64,000 nucleotides of DNA, taken from contig OZ243922.1 in assembly GCA_965213905.1 (NCBI GenBank), forward strand, positions 1,426,001-1,490,000. The letters run 5' to 3'. This DNA is from SIRX01 sp965213905. GTDB taxonomy: Bacteria > Actinomycetota > Rubrobacteria > Rubrobacterales > Rubrobacteraceae. Position 1 is the stretch's first letter, and every line of letters starts with the position of its first letter. Shown here in pieces: positions 32,591-40,889 of the stretch. The notes beneath the pieces were generated by a model. That model was given only the letters and a program-made list of their open reading frames with translations, made no database searches and was not told the origin of the DNA. The translations under genes and the position numbers were made by a program.

Positions 32591-34592
32591 TTCTACGGCC
32601 ACCGAGAAAACACCTCCTTACAAGATGACCATCAGCCTAAATGTATTGAATCACTTAGGGATCGGTCTATACAGCAACATTCCCGCGGTGCTGTCCGAAG
32701 TTGTGGCGAATGCGTGGGACGCTGACGCGGAAATAGTCGATATAAAGTTCGACAAGAAGCGTGGCGAGATTTGCATATTCGATAATGGCAATGGAATGAA
32801 CTTGAAAGACGTCAACAATAGGTACCTTACGGTCGGTTATCGAAAGAGGGATGAAGTCACCGGGTTGACTGGGAAAGATAGACACCCTATGGGTCGTAAG
32901 GGCATAGGAAAATTGTCTGTGTTTTCTATTGCCGATACAGTGGAAGTTTACAGTGCCAAAGACAGTCAACGTCACGCTTTTCGTATGAACAGCAAAGATA
33001 TTCAAAAACAGATTAAGGCTTCGGAAACCAATATGTACCATCCACAAGTTCTGCAAACAGAGAATATTGACTTCGAACGCGGCACTAAAATCGTTCTCAA
33101 AGACCTAAAAAAAGGGTTTCGAAGAACCGAGGAATTCTCCAGGAGGCGCCTAGCCCGGCGGTTCAGCATTATTGGGCCGAGTCACGGGTTCCAGGTAGAA
33201 ATCGACGGCAAGCCAATAACGACCGAGGACAGAGGCTACTACAACAAAATAGAGTTTCTGTGGCATATGGGTGACCGTAAAGGTCTAGATCAAGGATTTT
33301 TCGAGGACAGCGAGGGCATCAAGAAACTCAAAAACAACATTCGAGAAGTCATTCAACTAGAGACCGACGAGTTCCTAGAAGAAGATTGGACGGTGTCCGG
33401 CTGGATAGGTACTGTCGACGAACAGAAGAGCATCGACGATGAGAACAACGCCATCACAGTCTTCGCACACGGTAAGCTTATCCACGAGGACATTTTGGGA
33501 GATCTGAAAGAAGGCGGGATTTTCTCTAAATATTTAATTGGAGAAATTTACGCAGACTTCATGGATTCCAACGAAGAAGACGACATCGTCACTAGCGACA
33601 GACAGAGCGTCAAACAAGAAGACGAAAGGTACAAGAAGCTCAAAAAGTTGGTCCGGGCATCTCTCAAAAAGATTCAAAACCGCTGGACCGACTTACGCAA
33701 CGACAGGGGTACAGATCGTGCCACAGAGGATCCAGTAATCAAAGAATGGTACCAGAGGTTATCGAAGCCGAGGAAGAAAACTGCCCGCACGATGTTCGGC
33801 AAGATCGAATCTCTCGTTCTGAGCCCCGAAGCGAAGGTCGAGCTTTATAAATCCGGTATGTTGGCTTTCGAGAGGCTAGCTCTGAAAGATTCACTAGATC
33901 AACTTCATTCCTTGGAAACGAGCGAAGACTTCAAGGTTTTCGCAGAGCTATTCGGTTCTGTAGACGAGATCGAAGCAGTCCACTACCATCAAATAGTCAC
34001 TGGAAGACTAACGGTTATAGACAAACTCGCCAACGAAATGCCGGACGAAGCGGAAAAAGAGATCCAAAAGCACGTTTTCAACCATCTTTGGTTAGTAGAC
34101 CCTTCTTGGGAGCGTGCGACAGAAAGCCCGACGATGGAAAAAGCATTCAAAACGCAGTTTACGAAGACTGCCAAGTTGACGAAAGAAGAGGCGGAAGCGC
34201 GATTCGACATTGGATACAGGACTGCCGCAGGTAAACATGTCATAGTCGAGTTGAAAAAATTTGGTGCTCAAGTCGACATATACAGCTTGTTGAAGCAGGT
34301 CAACAAGTACAAATCTGCAGTAAGAAAGTGCCTCGACGAACAATTCCAGGACGAACGTAGTAAAGAGATAGAAATAGTATGCCTTCTCGAAAAGCCGCCA
34401 ACTCCGAGAGAAGATGACGTAACGAATAAACAGTGGCTGTCGCAAGTTAATGCGAGATACGTAACGTACGGAGATTTGCTCACACGAGCACAGAAGAGCT
34501 ACGGAGAATATTTAGAGAAGCAGAAAGGCGTTTCCGAACTCCTAACACTCATCGATAGAGTGGGCGGCAACTTTGACGAGATTGTAGTCTGA
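32577..34592 (+). CDS. GHKL ATPase with C-terminal PD-(D/E)XK nuclease-like motif (putative restriction enzyme)
   Basis: This 671-aa protein begins with a GHKL (MORC/MutL/Hsp90-like) ATPase domain: N-box E41-x3-N45 in LSEVVANAWDADA, D69-NGNGM, and the ATP-lid GRKGIGK (106-112). A middle region (about 240-350) probably holds the S5 transducer fold, and a helical linker follows. Near the C-terminus D544 (RFDIGYR) and E558-L-K560 (HVIVELKKF) form a PD-(D/E)XK nuclease pattern. GHKL-nuclease fusions next to C5-methyltransferases occur in restriction systems (HgiDII-type and MORC-like families). It should cut DNA not methylated by its partner, perhaps after ATP-driven clamping. Composition is AT-rich like its neighbour. 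Confidence 0.82.
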   Translation: MQTIDSTATEKTPPYKMTISLNVLNHLGIGLYSNIPAVLSEVVANAWDADAEIVDIKFDKKRGEICIFDNGNGMNLKDVNNRYLTVGYRKRDEVTGLTGKDRHPMGRKGIGKLSVFSIADTVEVYSAKDSQRHAFRMNSKDIQKQIKASETNMYHPQVLQTENIDFERGTKIVLKDLKKGFRRTEEFSRRRLARRFSIIGPSHGFQVEIDGKPITTEDRGYYNKIEFLWHMGDRKGLDQGFFEDSEGIKKLKNNIREVIQLETDEFLEEDWTVSGWIGTVDEQKSIDDENNAITVFAHGKLIHEDILGDLKEGGIFSKYLIGEIYADFMDSNEEDDIVTSDRQSVKQEDERYKKLKKLVRASLKKIQNRWTDLRNDRGTDRATEDPVIKEWYQRLSKPRKKTARTMFGKIESLVLSPEAKVELYKSGMLAFERLALKDSLDQLHSLETSEDFKVFAELFGSVDEIEAVHYHQIVTGRLTVIDKLANEMPDEAEKEIQKHVFNHLWLVDPSWERATESPTMEKAFKTQFTKTAKLTKEEAEARFDIGYRTAAGKHVIVELKKFGAQVDIYSLLKQVNKYKSAVRKCLDEQFQDERSKEIEIVCLLEKPPTPREDDVTNKQWLSQVNARYVTYGDLLTRAQKSYGEYLEKQKGVSELLTLIDRVGGNFDEIVV

Positions 34593-34620
34593 CTCAGGTA
34601 GAAATTTCGAACAGTTGAAA

Positions 34621-35280
34621 CTATAGAACCGCAAATGCAGAAGGGCATAGGTCACTCAATATGCAGGCTCCGCAGCGCGGGCGAAGTCGAGTACAAACCG
34701 AGCGTCCGTGTACTACGAAATTGACGTGTAAGCTGAGACGAATGTCGGGCGGGATCATTTCCTGCATTTCGTCCTGTACGCGCAGCGTTACGTAAGAATG
34801 TTGGCTCCAGCCAAGACGTTTCATGAGTCGGGCCACGTTGGCATCAACTGCGAACGACTGACGGCCTAGACTGTAAGACAATACGCACCGAGCCGTCTTG
34901 GGTCCAACACCAGGCAGTTCACGTAGGAAGCTCTCTGCCGATGCGTCGCCTTCATTACGAAGGAAAGAAAGATCTGCCTCGCCAACCTTCGCAACGATGG
35001 CAGCCAGTAAAGATTTTATAGTCCGCGCCTTCTTCTCAGCGAGTCCGCCGAATCTGATGGTTTTTGCTATCTCTTCTGTAGAGACATCAACCGCATTGTC
35101 CCAGTTCGGGAACTGTTTCTTGAGAGCCTCGAATGTCGCCAAGTAGATATCTTCCCGCGATTTGTTTGAGAGGATGATGAAGATCAGTTCGTCAAGCGGC
35201 TCCTCTTTGTTTCCCAATCGAGATACTCCATAAGAGCTTCGGAGCCGAGTATCTACCTCTCTCATAACGGTTTCATTCAC
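34621..35280 (-). CDS. EndoIII/MIG-like HhH-GPD DNA glycosylase with [4Fe-4S] cluster
   Basis: A 219-aa helix-hairpin-helix glycosylase. The HhH motif ELPGVGPKTARCV carries Lys128, and the catalytic Asp146 lies in SFAVDANVARLMKRLGW. The C-terminal cluster loop has C196-x6-C203-x2-C206-x5-C212, exact endonuclease III spacing. The VDAN sequence is shared with MIG-type T/G mismatch glycosylases, but the lysine (MIG has Tyr) points to an EndoIII-like lyase. Beside a cytosine methylase, repair of T/G mismatches from 5-methylcytosine deamination is the attractive role, analogous to Vsr. It is convergent with the nuclease gene, 28 bases apart, and similarly AT-rich. Confidence 0.85.
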   Translation of the reverse strand: MNETVMREVDTRLRSSYGVSRLGNKEEPLDELIFIILSNKSREDIYLATFEALKKQFPNWDNAVDVSTEEIAKTIRFGGLAEKKARTIKSLLAAIVAKVGEADLSFLRNEGDASAESFLRELPGVGPKTARCVLSYSLGRQSFAVDANVARLMKRLGWSQHSYVTLRVQDEMQEMIPPDIRLSLHVNFVVHGRSVCTRLRPRCGACILSDLCPSAFAVL

Positions 35281-35460
35281 TAAATCTATTTTACTAGTTC
35301 GTCGTACGATGCTCGAATAAAAGAAGGTTGCAGATTCATCGAAAACAATGTCTTTATAATATCTTCGGTACAGGCGATGTTCCCAAAAAGCTCCATAGTT
35401 TGTACCTTCCTCAAAAGGGTAAAAACTTTGGTAGTTATTCGTTGAGGAAAGGATGTGTCT

Positions 35461-35592
35461 ATGGCCGGTATAGAGAAGAAAGCAAAAGGGGCCGTCAAGA
35501 AGGCCGTGAATAGCAAGACGGGCGGCGGTAAAAAGGGTGGTGGATCCGGCGCCGGCAAGGCCAAAAAGGCCGCAAAGAAACTCCTGAAGTAA
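35461..35592 (+). CDS. Tiny lysine-rich basic protein (43 aa)
   Basis: ATG 35461 follows GAGGAAAGG (8 bases before) and encodes a 43-aa protein with 15 lysines, glycine- and alanine-rich: an N-terminal MAGIEKKAKGAVKKAV, a Gly-rich middle (GGGKKGGGSGAGK) and a C-terminal AKKAAKKLLK. The AKKA/KKAV repeats resemble the histone-H1-like tails of actinobacterial HU (Hup) proteins, so DNA or RNA binding is likely. No arginine, acidic patch or cysteine except one Glu near the start. A terminator follows 28 bases after the stop, which supports a real gene. It lies beside the restriction-like island; whether it belongs to it is unknown. Confidence 0.65.
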   Translation: MAGIEKKAKGAVKKAVNSKTGGGKKGGGSGAGKAKKAAKKLLK

Positions 35593-35620
35593 CTAGCTCA
35601 ACTGGCTTTACGCAAGTTGA

Positions 35621-35655
35621 AAGGGCGAAGTCTTTTTGCTTCGTCCTTTTCTCTT
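35621..35655. terminator. Terminator after the lysine-rich protein gene
   Basis: AAGGGCGAAG-TCTTTTTG-CTTCGTCCTT forms a 10-bp stem with one G-T pair, followed by TTCTCTT. It separates convergent genes and probably also serves the cysteine-synthase-like gene on the other strand. Confidence 0.75.
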
Positions 35656-35669
35656 GCTCCGAAATCGGC

Positions 35670-36605
35670 TCAGGTAAAAGTCTCCGCGCTGACCTGCGCG
35701 CCCTCGACGAAATACTCCTGAATGTATTTTTCACCCTCGTCGCAGAAGAGGGTTACGATGGTTTTTAGCTGCGGGTTGGCTTCCTGGATCTTACGGGCGG
35801 CGATGAGGTTTGCGCCGCTCGACGGGCCGACAAAGAGCCCGTAGTCTCGGGCCATCCGGCGCATCTCCTCTATAGCTTCTTTGGATTCCACAGTGAGCGC
35901 ATCGTTCACGAGCTTGCCGTGCCGGGAGAAGATGCCGGGCACGAATCCGTCGGAGATGCCTTCTATAAGATGTTCGCCAACCTCGCCGCACAGGATGGTG
36001 CAGGACTCGTCGGGTTCCATCGCGAAGAGCTTTACGTCCGGGTTTGCCTCCCGAAACGCCTGGCCCACACCGACGAGCGTGCCGCCGGTCCCGACGCCCA
36101 TGACCAGAGCATCAGGCACCACTCCTTCAGGTAACTGGCCCAGTATCTCCGGTCCGAGCCAGGTGCGGTTCTCCTCGACGTTCCACTCACTCTCGAACTG
36201 GGCCGGACAGAAGTAGCCGGGCTCCCCACCCAATTCCTTCGCCTTTGCCAGCGCTTCGTTTACGTGAAAGTGCCCGACTTCCAGCACCTCGGCCCCAAAG
36301 GCACGGCTTATGGCGACCCGCTCGCCGCTCAAGCCTTCGGGCATAACGACGAGCATCCGGTAACCTTTTACGGCAGCGACCATCGAGAGGGCGTTGCCGG
36401 TGTTGCCGCTCGTGGCCTCGACGATGGTGTCGCCGTGTTTTAGGAGTCCTTCCTGCTCCGCGCGTTCGATCATGTACTTGGCGATGCGTGCTTTGACGGA
36501 GCCGGAGGGGTTCAGGTACTCCAGCTTGCAATAGATACCTTCGATCTCCAACATCGGCGTACTCCCGATGACGTCCAGGATGCTGTTGGATAGTCCGTCA
36601 GTCAT
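35670..36605 (-). CDS. PLP-dependent cysteine synthase family protein
   Basis: A fold-type II PLP enzyme of 311 aa. The Schiff-base lysine is K38 in NPSGSVKAR, the phosphate-binding and substrate loop is EATSGNTGNALS, and the glycine loop GVGTGGTLVGVG holds the PLP phosphate. Members make cysteine from O-acetylserine (or O-phosphoserine) and sulphide, or act as beta-replacing enzymes; the short N-terminus and unusual NPSGSVKAR favour a CysM/CBS-like subgroup. ATG 36605 has AGGAG 7 bases upstream. It is the last gene of the amine operon (16 bases after the SDR gene), so its role there (perhaps handling serine- or glycine-derived products) is open. Confidence 0.85.
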   Translation of the reverse strand: MTDGLSNSILDVIGSTPMLEIEGIYCKLEYLNPSGSVKARIAKYMIERAEQEGLLKHGDTIVEATSGNTGNALSMVAAVKGYRMLVVMPEGLSGERVAISRAFGAEVLEVGHFHVNEALAKAKELGGEPGYFCPAQFESEWNVEENRTWLGPEILGQLPEGVVPDALVMGVGTGGTLVGVGQAFREANPDVKLFAMEPDESCTILCGEVGEHLIEGISDGFVPGIFSRHGKLVNDALTVESKEAIEEMRRMARDYGLFVGPSSGANLIAARKIQEANPQLKTIVTLFCDEGEKYIQEYFVEGAQVSAETFT

Positions 36606-36621
36606 GCGCAACTCCTACTCG

Positions 36622-37389
36622 CTACTCCGGTGTAACGTACGCCCCCGAGATGCCGCCGTCAACCAGGAAGTTGGAGGCCGTTATGTACGAGGACTCGTCG
36701 GAGGCCAGAAAGAGCGCGGCGTTGGCGATCTCCACGGCCTCGGCAAACCGGCCCGTCGGCAAATGGATGAGCCTGCGCGACGCTTTTTCAGGATCTTTGG
36801 CGAATAGTTCCTGCAACAGCGGCGTGTTTACGGGGCCGGGGCTGAGGGCGTTTACCCGCACGCCCTGGCGGCCGAACTGCACCCCGAGCTCGCGGCTCAT
36901 CGCGAGCACGCCGCCCTTGGAAGCGGTGTAGGAGACCTGGGAGGTCGCCGCCCCCATCGTGGCGACGAACGAGGCGGTGTTTATTACCGAGCCTGCGCCC
37001 CGCTCCAGCAAGTGAGGTATCCCATATTTGCAACACAAGTATACAGATTTGAGGTTTACGTCCTGCACCTTCTGCCAGACGTCGAAGTCCGTGTCGAGTA
37101 CGGAGGCGTCTTCGGGGGGTGAGATGCCGGCATTGTTGAAGAGGACGTCTATGCCGCCGTAGCGCTCGGCGGCCTCCGCGTACATCTCCTTTACGCTGTC
37201 GGCATCGGTGACGTTTACGTGGATGTAGAAGCCGCCGACCTCGCCGGCGGTTTGTTTTCCGGTTTCGGTGTCAAGGTCGGCGACGCAGACGCTCGCGCCT
37301 TCCTCGGCGAAGCGGCGGGCGCTCTCGCGACCGATGCCGCTGGCGGCCCCGGTGATAACGGCTACTTTGCCTTCGAGTCTTCCCGGCAT
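36622..37389 (-). CDS. SDR family dehydrogenase (probable gamma-glutamyl-ethanolamide dehydrogenase)
   Basis: A classical 255-aa short-chain dehydrogenase: TGAASGIGRESA (NAD(P) site), NNAG (88-91 region), Ser/Tyr/Lys in NTASFVATMGAATSQVSYTASKGG, and the C-terminal SPGPVNTPLL. The aspartate after beta2 (VADLDTETG) suggests NAD+ preference. By position between an aldehyde dehydrogenase and a GS-like ligase, it may oxidise the alcohol of gamma-glutamyl-ethanolamide to the aldehyde, as proposed for the Streptomyces GlnA4 ethanolamine pathway. This is inference from context; 3-oxoacyl-ACP reductase is the generic alternative. Only two bases separate it from the aldehyde dehydrogenase stop. Confidence 0.85.
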   Translation of the reverse strand: MPGRLEGKVAVITGAASGIGRESARRFAEEGASVCVADLDTETGKQTAGEVGGFYIHVNVTDADSVKEMYAEAAERYGGIDVLFNNAGISPPEDASVLDTDFDVWQKVQDVNLKSVYLCCKYGIPHLLERGAGSVINTASFVATMGAATSQVSYTASKGGVLAMSRELGVQFGRQGVRVNALSPGPVNTPLLQELFAKDPEKASRRLIHLPTGRFAEAVEIANAALFLASDESSYITASNFLVDGGISGAYVTPE

Positions 37390-37391
37390 CG

Positions 37392-38750
37392 CTAAACCTC
37401 CGTTGCCATGTAGACGCTTTTTAGTTCCGTGTAGTAGTCGAGGGCGTGCGGACCGAGCTCGCGGCCGACGCCGGATTGCTTGAAGCCTCCGAAGGGTGTC
37501 GAGACCCGGACGGAGGTGTTGGAGTTTATGGAGATGACGCCGGTCTCGATGTTGCGGGCGACGCGCAGGGCGCGGGCTCCGTTCTCAGTCCAAATCGAGC
37601 CGGAGAGACCGTAGATCGTTTCGTTAGCGAGCCGGACGGCTTCGTCCTCGCCTTTGAACGGGATCACGACGACCACCGGACCGAAGATCTCCTCTTCCGC
37701 CGCCCGGTCGTCGTTGGAGACCGGAGCCAGAACCGTCGGCGGAAACCAGAAACCTTTGCCGTCCGGTGCTCCGCCCTGGATGGCGACCGGCGCGTCTTCG
37801 GGAACGTAGGCGGCCACCTTCTCGCGCTGGTCGGCGGAGATCAGAGGTCCCATGTCCACGCTCTCGTCGAGCGGGTCTCCAACCCGGAAGCCTCTTACGG
37901 CGGGCTCCATGAGCGAGAGGAACTCGTCGAAAACGCTCTTTTCGACCAGGATGCGCGAGCGGGCGCAGCAGTCCTGGCCGGCGTTGTCGAAGACTCCATC
38001 CGGAGCGGAGGTAGCGGCCTTTTCGAGGTCGGCGTCGGCGAAGACTACGTTTGCGGACTTGCCGCCGAGCTCCAGGGTTACGCGCTTTATGGTACCGGCG
38101 GCGCCGGCCATTATTTTCTTGCCCACGCCGGTCGAACCGGTGAAGGCGACCTTCGCCACGTTCGGGTGTTCGGTGAGGCGTTGGCCAACCTCGCTCCCTG
38201 GTCCCACTACTACGTTTACCACGCCCTCCGGGATGCCGGCCTCTAGCGCGATGCGCTCGAATTCCAACGCCGTCAGCGGTGTGAGCTCAGCGGGTTTTAG
38301 GACGACAGTGTTGCCGGCGGCGAGCGCCGGGGCCATCTTCCAGCTCGCGATGGTCAGCGGGAAGTTCCACGGCACGATCAGGCCGATGACGCCGAGCGGC
38401 TCCCGGAACGTCATGTTCACGCCACCGGAGACCGGAATGGTGTCGCCGAGGTTCCGTTCCGGAGCTCCGGCGTAGTAGCGGAACGTATCCGCGACCATCC
38501 CCATCTCACCCCGGGCGGAGGCGATGGGTTTACCGGCGTTTTTAGACTCCAACTGGGCCAGGTTCTCCTGCTCCGATTCCAGGGCGTCGGCGAGTTTGTG
38601 TAGGAGCCGGGCGCGATCCGCCGGCTCGACGGCCCGCCATTTCGGGTACGCGGTTTTCGCCCGGGCAACCGCAGCGTCCGCGTCGTCGGCGTTGGCCGGT
38701 TCTAACTCCTCCAGCACCTCTTCGGTGGCCGGGTTCAAAACTTCGAGCAT
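37392..38750 (-). CDS. Aldehyde dehydrogenase of the amine operon
   Basis: This 452-aa NAD(P)-dependent aldehyde dehydrogenase has PWNFPLTIASWKMAPALAAGN, the catalytic Cys261 in NAGQDCCARSR, active-site glutamate LELGGKS, and PFGGFKQSGVGRELG. It is closest in style to gamma-glutamyl-aminoaldehyde (PuuC) and betaine-aldehyde dehydrogenases. In the operon it should oxidise the gamma-glutamylated aldehyde to gamma-glutamyl-glycine (if the amine is ethanolamine) or gamma-glutamyl-GABA (if putrescine). ATG 38750 overlaps the preceding stop codon by one base (TAATG). Confidence 0.92.
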   Translation of the reverse strand: MLEVLNPATEEVLEELEPANADDADAAVARAKTAYPKWRAVEPADRARLLHKLADALESEQENLAQLESKNAGKPIASARGEMGMVADTFRYYAGAPERNLGDTIPVSGGVNMTFREPLGVIGLIVPWNFPLTIASWKMAPALAAGNTVVLKPAELTPLTALEFERIALEAGIPEGVVNVVVGPGSEVGQRLTEHPNVAKVAFTGSTGVGKKIMAGAAGTIKRVTLELGGKSANVVFADADLEKAATSAPDGVFDNAGQDCCARSRILVEKSVFDEFLSLMEPAVRGFRVGDPLDESVDMGPLISADQREKVAAYVPEDAPVAIQGGAPDGKGFWFPPTVLAPVSNDDRAAEEEIFGPVVVVIPFKGEDEAVRLANETIYGLSGSIWTENGARALRVARNIETGVISINSNTSVRVSTPFGGFKQSGVGRELGPHALDYYTELKSVYMATEV

Positions 38751-39463
38751 TACTTCGTTACCTCCGAAATTAGCGCTTTTATGATGCGGCTCTTTTCCTC
38801 CTCTTCGGGATGCCAGAGCACCCCGAGCACGAACGGGTGCGCCGGGTCTTCTATCGCCTCGACGGTGTCGTCCATCGTCGCCCGGCCCGTAACGCTGAGG
38901 CCTTCGCCGACCTCCCTTATGCCCTGATGGTGGTGGGACCTAACCTCCGCCACCCCCGAGCCGGCGGTGCGGGCCGCGAGCGAACCCGGCACGAGTCGTA
39001 CCTCGTGGTCTACAAAGACGCCGGGCAGGGGACGATGCTCCTCGTGGTCTACCAGATCCGGCAGGTGTTGCTCGACGCTGCCGCCGTAGGCTACGTTCAG
39101 AACCTGCATCCCCCGGCAGATGCCCAAAGTCGCGGTCTCGCGTTCGATGGCGGCGGTTATAAGGGCAAGCTCGTAAGCGTCGCGGTCTTTCTGGACGGGT
39201 CCGGTCTTAGGATGCGGCTCCTGGCCGTAGAGTTCCGGGTCGAGGTCTCCGGCGCCACCAGTGATGATGACGGCGTCTATCAGGTCTAAGACTTCGGCGG
39301 GGTTTTCGGTGTCTTCTTTGTCCGGGATCAGGAGTACAGGACGGCCCCCGGCGCGCTGCACGGCCCGGACATAGTTGGCCGGGCTCATGAAAGCCGGGAC
39401 GTCTTGCCAGGCGCCGTAGTTGATGGTCTCCGTAGCCGCCGTGATGCCGACCGTCAGCCTCAC
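38750..39463 (-). CDS. Gamma-glutamyl-amide hydrolase (PuuD-like, class I glutamine amidotransferase fold)
   Basis: A 237-aa member of the PuuD family that removes glutamate from gamma-glutamylated acids. The nucleophile is Cys116 in GICRGMQ; the triad partners appear as SHHHQGI and LWHPEE. GGAGDLDPELYG near residue 70 is a PuuD signature. With the ligase and dehydrogenases in this operon, it would release free glutamate and glycine (or GABA). GTG 39463 starts 7 bases after the GS-like gene; no strong ribosome-binding site, so translational coupling is likely. Confidence 0.9.
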   Translation of the reverse strand: MRLTVGITAATETINYGAWQDVPAFMSPANYVRAVQRAGGRPVLLIPDKEDTENPAEVLDLIDAVIITGGAGDLDPELYGQEPHPKTGPVQKDRDAYELALITAAIERETATLGICRGMQVLNVAYGGSVEQHLPDLVDHEEHRPLPGVFVDHEVRLVPGSLAARTAGSGVAEVRSHHHQGIREVGEGLSVTGRATMDDTVEAIEDPAHPFVLGVLWHPEEEEKSRIIKALISEVTK

Positions 39464-39470
39464 GAGTAAC

Positions 39471-40850
39471 TCACAGGCGTTCGAAGTTCCTGTAACGCTC
39501 CCAGTCGGTGACGGCCAACTCGAAGGCGTCTATCTCGACCTGGGCCATGTTCGTGTAGTGGTCAACCACCTCGTCCCCGAAGGCTTCGCGGGTGATCTCA
39601 CTGTTCGTGAACAGGTCGCGCGACTCGTACATGTTCGTGGGGAGTTGGGGCTTGTCCGCCTCGTAGGCGTTGCCGTCTACCGGGTCTTCCAGCGATAACT
39701 CGTTGTCTATGCCGTGGAGGCCGGCGGCGATCATGGCGGCGATGGCAAGATAAGGATTTACGTCCCCACCCGGGGCGCGGTTCTCGACCCGCAGCGACTT
39801 GCCGTGCCCGACGACCCGCAGCGAGCAGGTGCGGTTGTCCGTGCCCCAGGCGACCGCCGTCGGGGCGAAAGTGCCTTTTGCGAAACGCTTGTAGGAGTTG
39901 ATGTTCGGCGCGAAAAAGAGCGTCATCTCTTTCATACACGCTATCTGGCCGGCCAGGAAGTGCTGGAAGAGTTCGGAGAAACCGTGGCTGCCGTTGCCGC
40001 TGTCGCCGGGGAATACGGCTTCGCCTTCTTCGCTCTGGAGGCTCAGGTGGACGTGGCAGGAGTTGCCTTCGAGTTCGTTGAACTTGGGCATAAAGCTCAG
40101 GGCGTAGCCCATCTGGCTGGCGATTTCTTTGGCGCCGTTTTTGTAGACGGAGTGGCCGTCGGCGGAGCGGAGCGCCTCGTCGAACTTCACGTTGATCTCG
40201 TGCTGGCCGTAGTTACACTCGCCCTTTGCGTCCTCGATCTTGAGCCCCGCAGCCGTCATGCTGTTGCGGATGCGCCGCAGCAGTGGCTCGACGCGGGCCG
40301 TGCCCTGCAACGAATAATCTACGTTGTAGTAGTTGGCGGGTTCCAGGTCCCGGTACGCCTTGCGCCAGGCTTCTTCGTAGGTGTTGCGGAAGACAATGAA
40401 CTCTAGCTCCGTGCCGGCGAAGGGGGCCAGCCCGCGCTCGGCGAGCCTCTCTAACTGATGGCGCAGGATCTGGCGCGGCGAAGGAACTACCGGCGAGCCG
40501 TCTTCCCAAACCAGATCGCAGGTAACGATCGCTGTACCCTCCAGCCACGGCGTTACTTGCAAAGTGTCCAGATCCGGCTTGAAGACGAAGTCCCCGTAGC
40601 CGCCGGACCAGGAAGCCATGTCGTAGCCCTCGACCGTCTCCATGTCCACGTCAACGGCGAGCAGGTAGTTGCAGCCCTCGGCGTTCTCCTCGGCGACTTC
40701 TTCGAGGAAGTGATCGGCGGTCAGGCGTTTGCCTTGCAGGCGGCCCTGCATGTCGGTCATCGCCAGCAGTACGGTGTCTATTCTTCCGGCCTCTGCCTCG
40801 GCCCGGAGGGTATCCAGGTCGAGGCGGCCCTCTACTTTCGCTGTGTCCAC
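39471..40850 (-). CDS. Glutamine-synthetase-like gamma-glutamyl-amine ligase (PuuA/GlnA4-type)
   Basis: A 459-aa GS-fold ligase that joins glutamate to an amine with ATP. It has the GS catalytic and ATP regions (ELEFIVFRNTYEEAW, GQHEINVKF, NSCHVHLSLQSE, NRTCSLRVVGHGKSLRVENRAPGGDVNPYLAIAAMI). The N-terminal DMQGRLQGKRL and the RNTYEEAW segment are typical of gamma-glutamyl-polyamine/ethanolamine ligases, not housekeeping GlnA. No adenylylation motif is visible. With an ethanolamine-type permease and an alcohol dehydrogenase but no amine oxidase in the operon, ethanolamine is the best-supported amine; putrescine remains possible. GTG 40850 follows AGGGAG. Confidence 0.9.
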   Translation of the reverse strand: MDTAKVEGRLDLDTLRAEAEAGRIDTVLLAMTDMQGRLQGKRLTADHFLEEVAEENAEGCNYLLAVDVDMETVEGYDMASWSGGYGDFVFKPDLDTLQVTPWLEGTAIVTCDLVWEDGSPVVPSPRQILRHQLERLAERGLAPFAGTELEFIVFRNTYEEAWRKAYRDLEPANYYNVDYSLQGTARVEPLLRRIRNSMTAAGLKIEDAKGECNYGQHEINVKFDEALRSADGHSVYKNGAKEIASQMGYALSFMPKFNELEGNSCHVHLSLQSEEGEAVFPGDSGNGSHGFSELFQHFLAGQIACMKEMTLFFAPNINSYKRFAKGTFAPTAVAWGTDNRTCSLRVVGHGKSLRVENRAPGGDVNPYLAIAAMIAAGLHGIDNELSLEDPVDGNAYEADKPQLPTNMYESRDLFTNSEITREAFGDEVVDHYTNMAQVEIDAFELAVTDWERYRNFERL

Positions 40851-40889
40851 TCTTTGCTCCCTTTCCTTCGCGATTTGGTTTAGCTTAAC

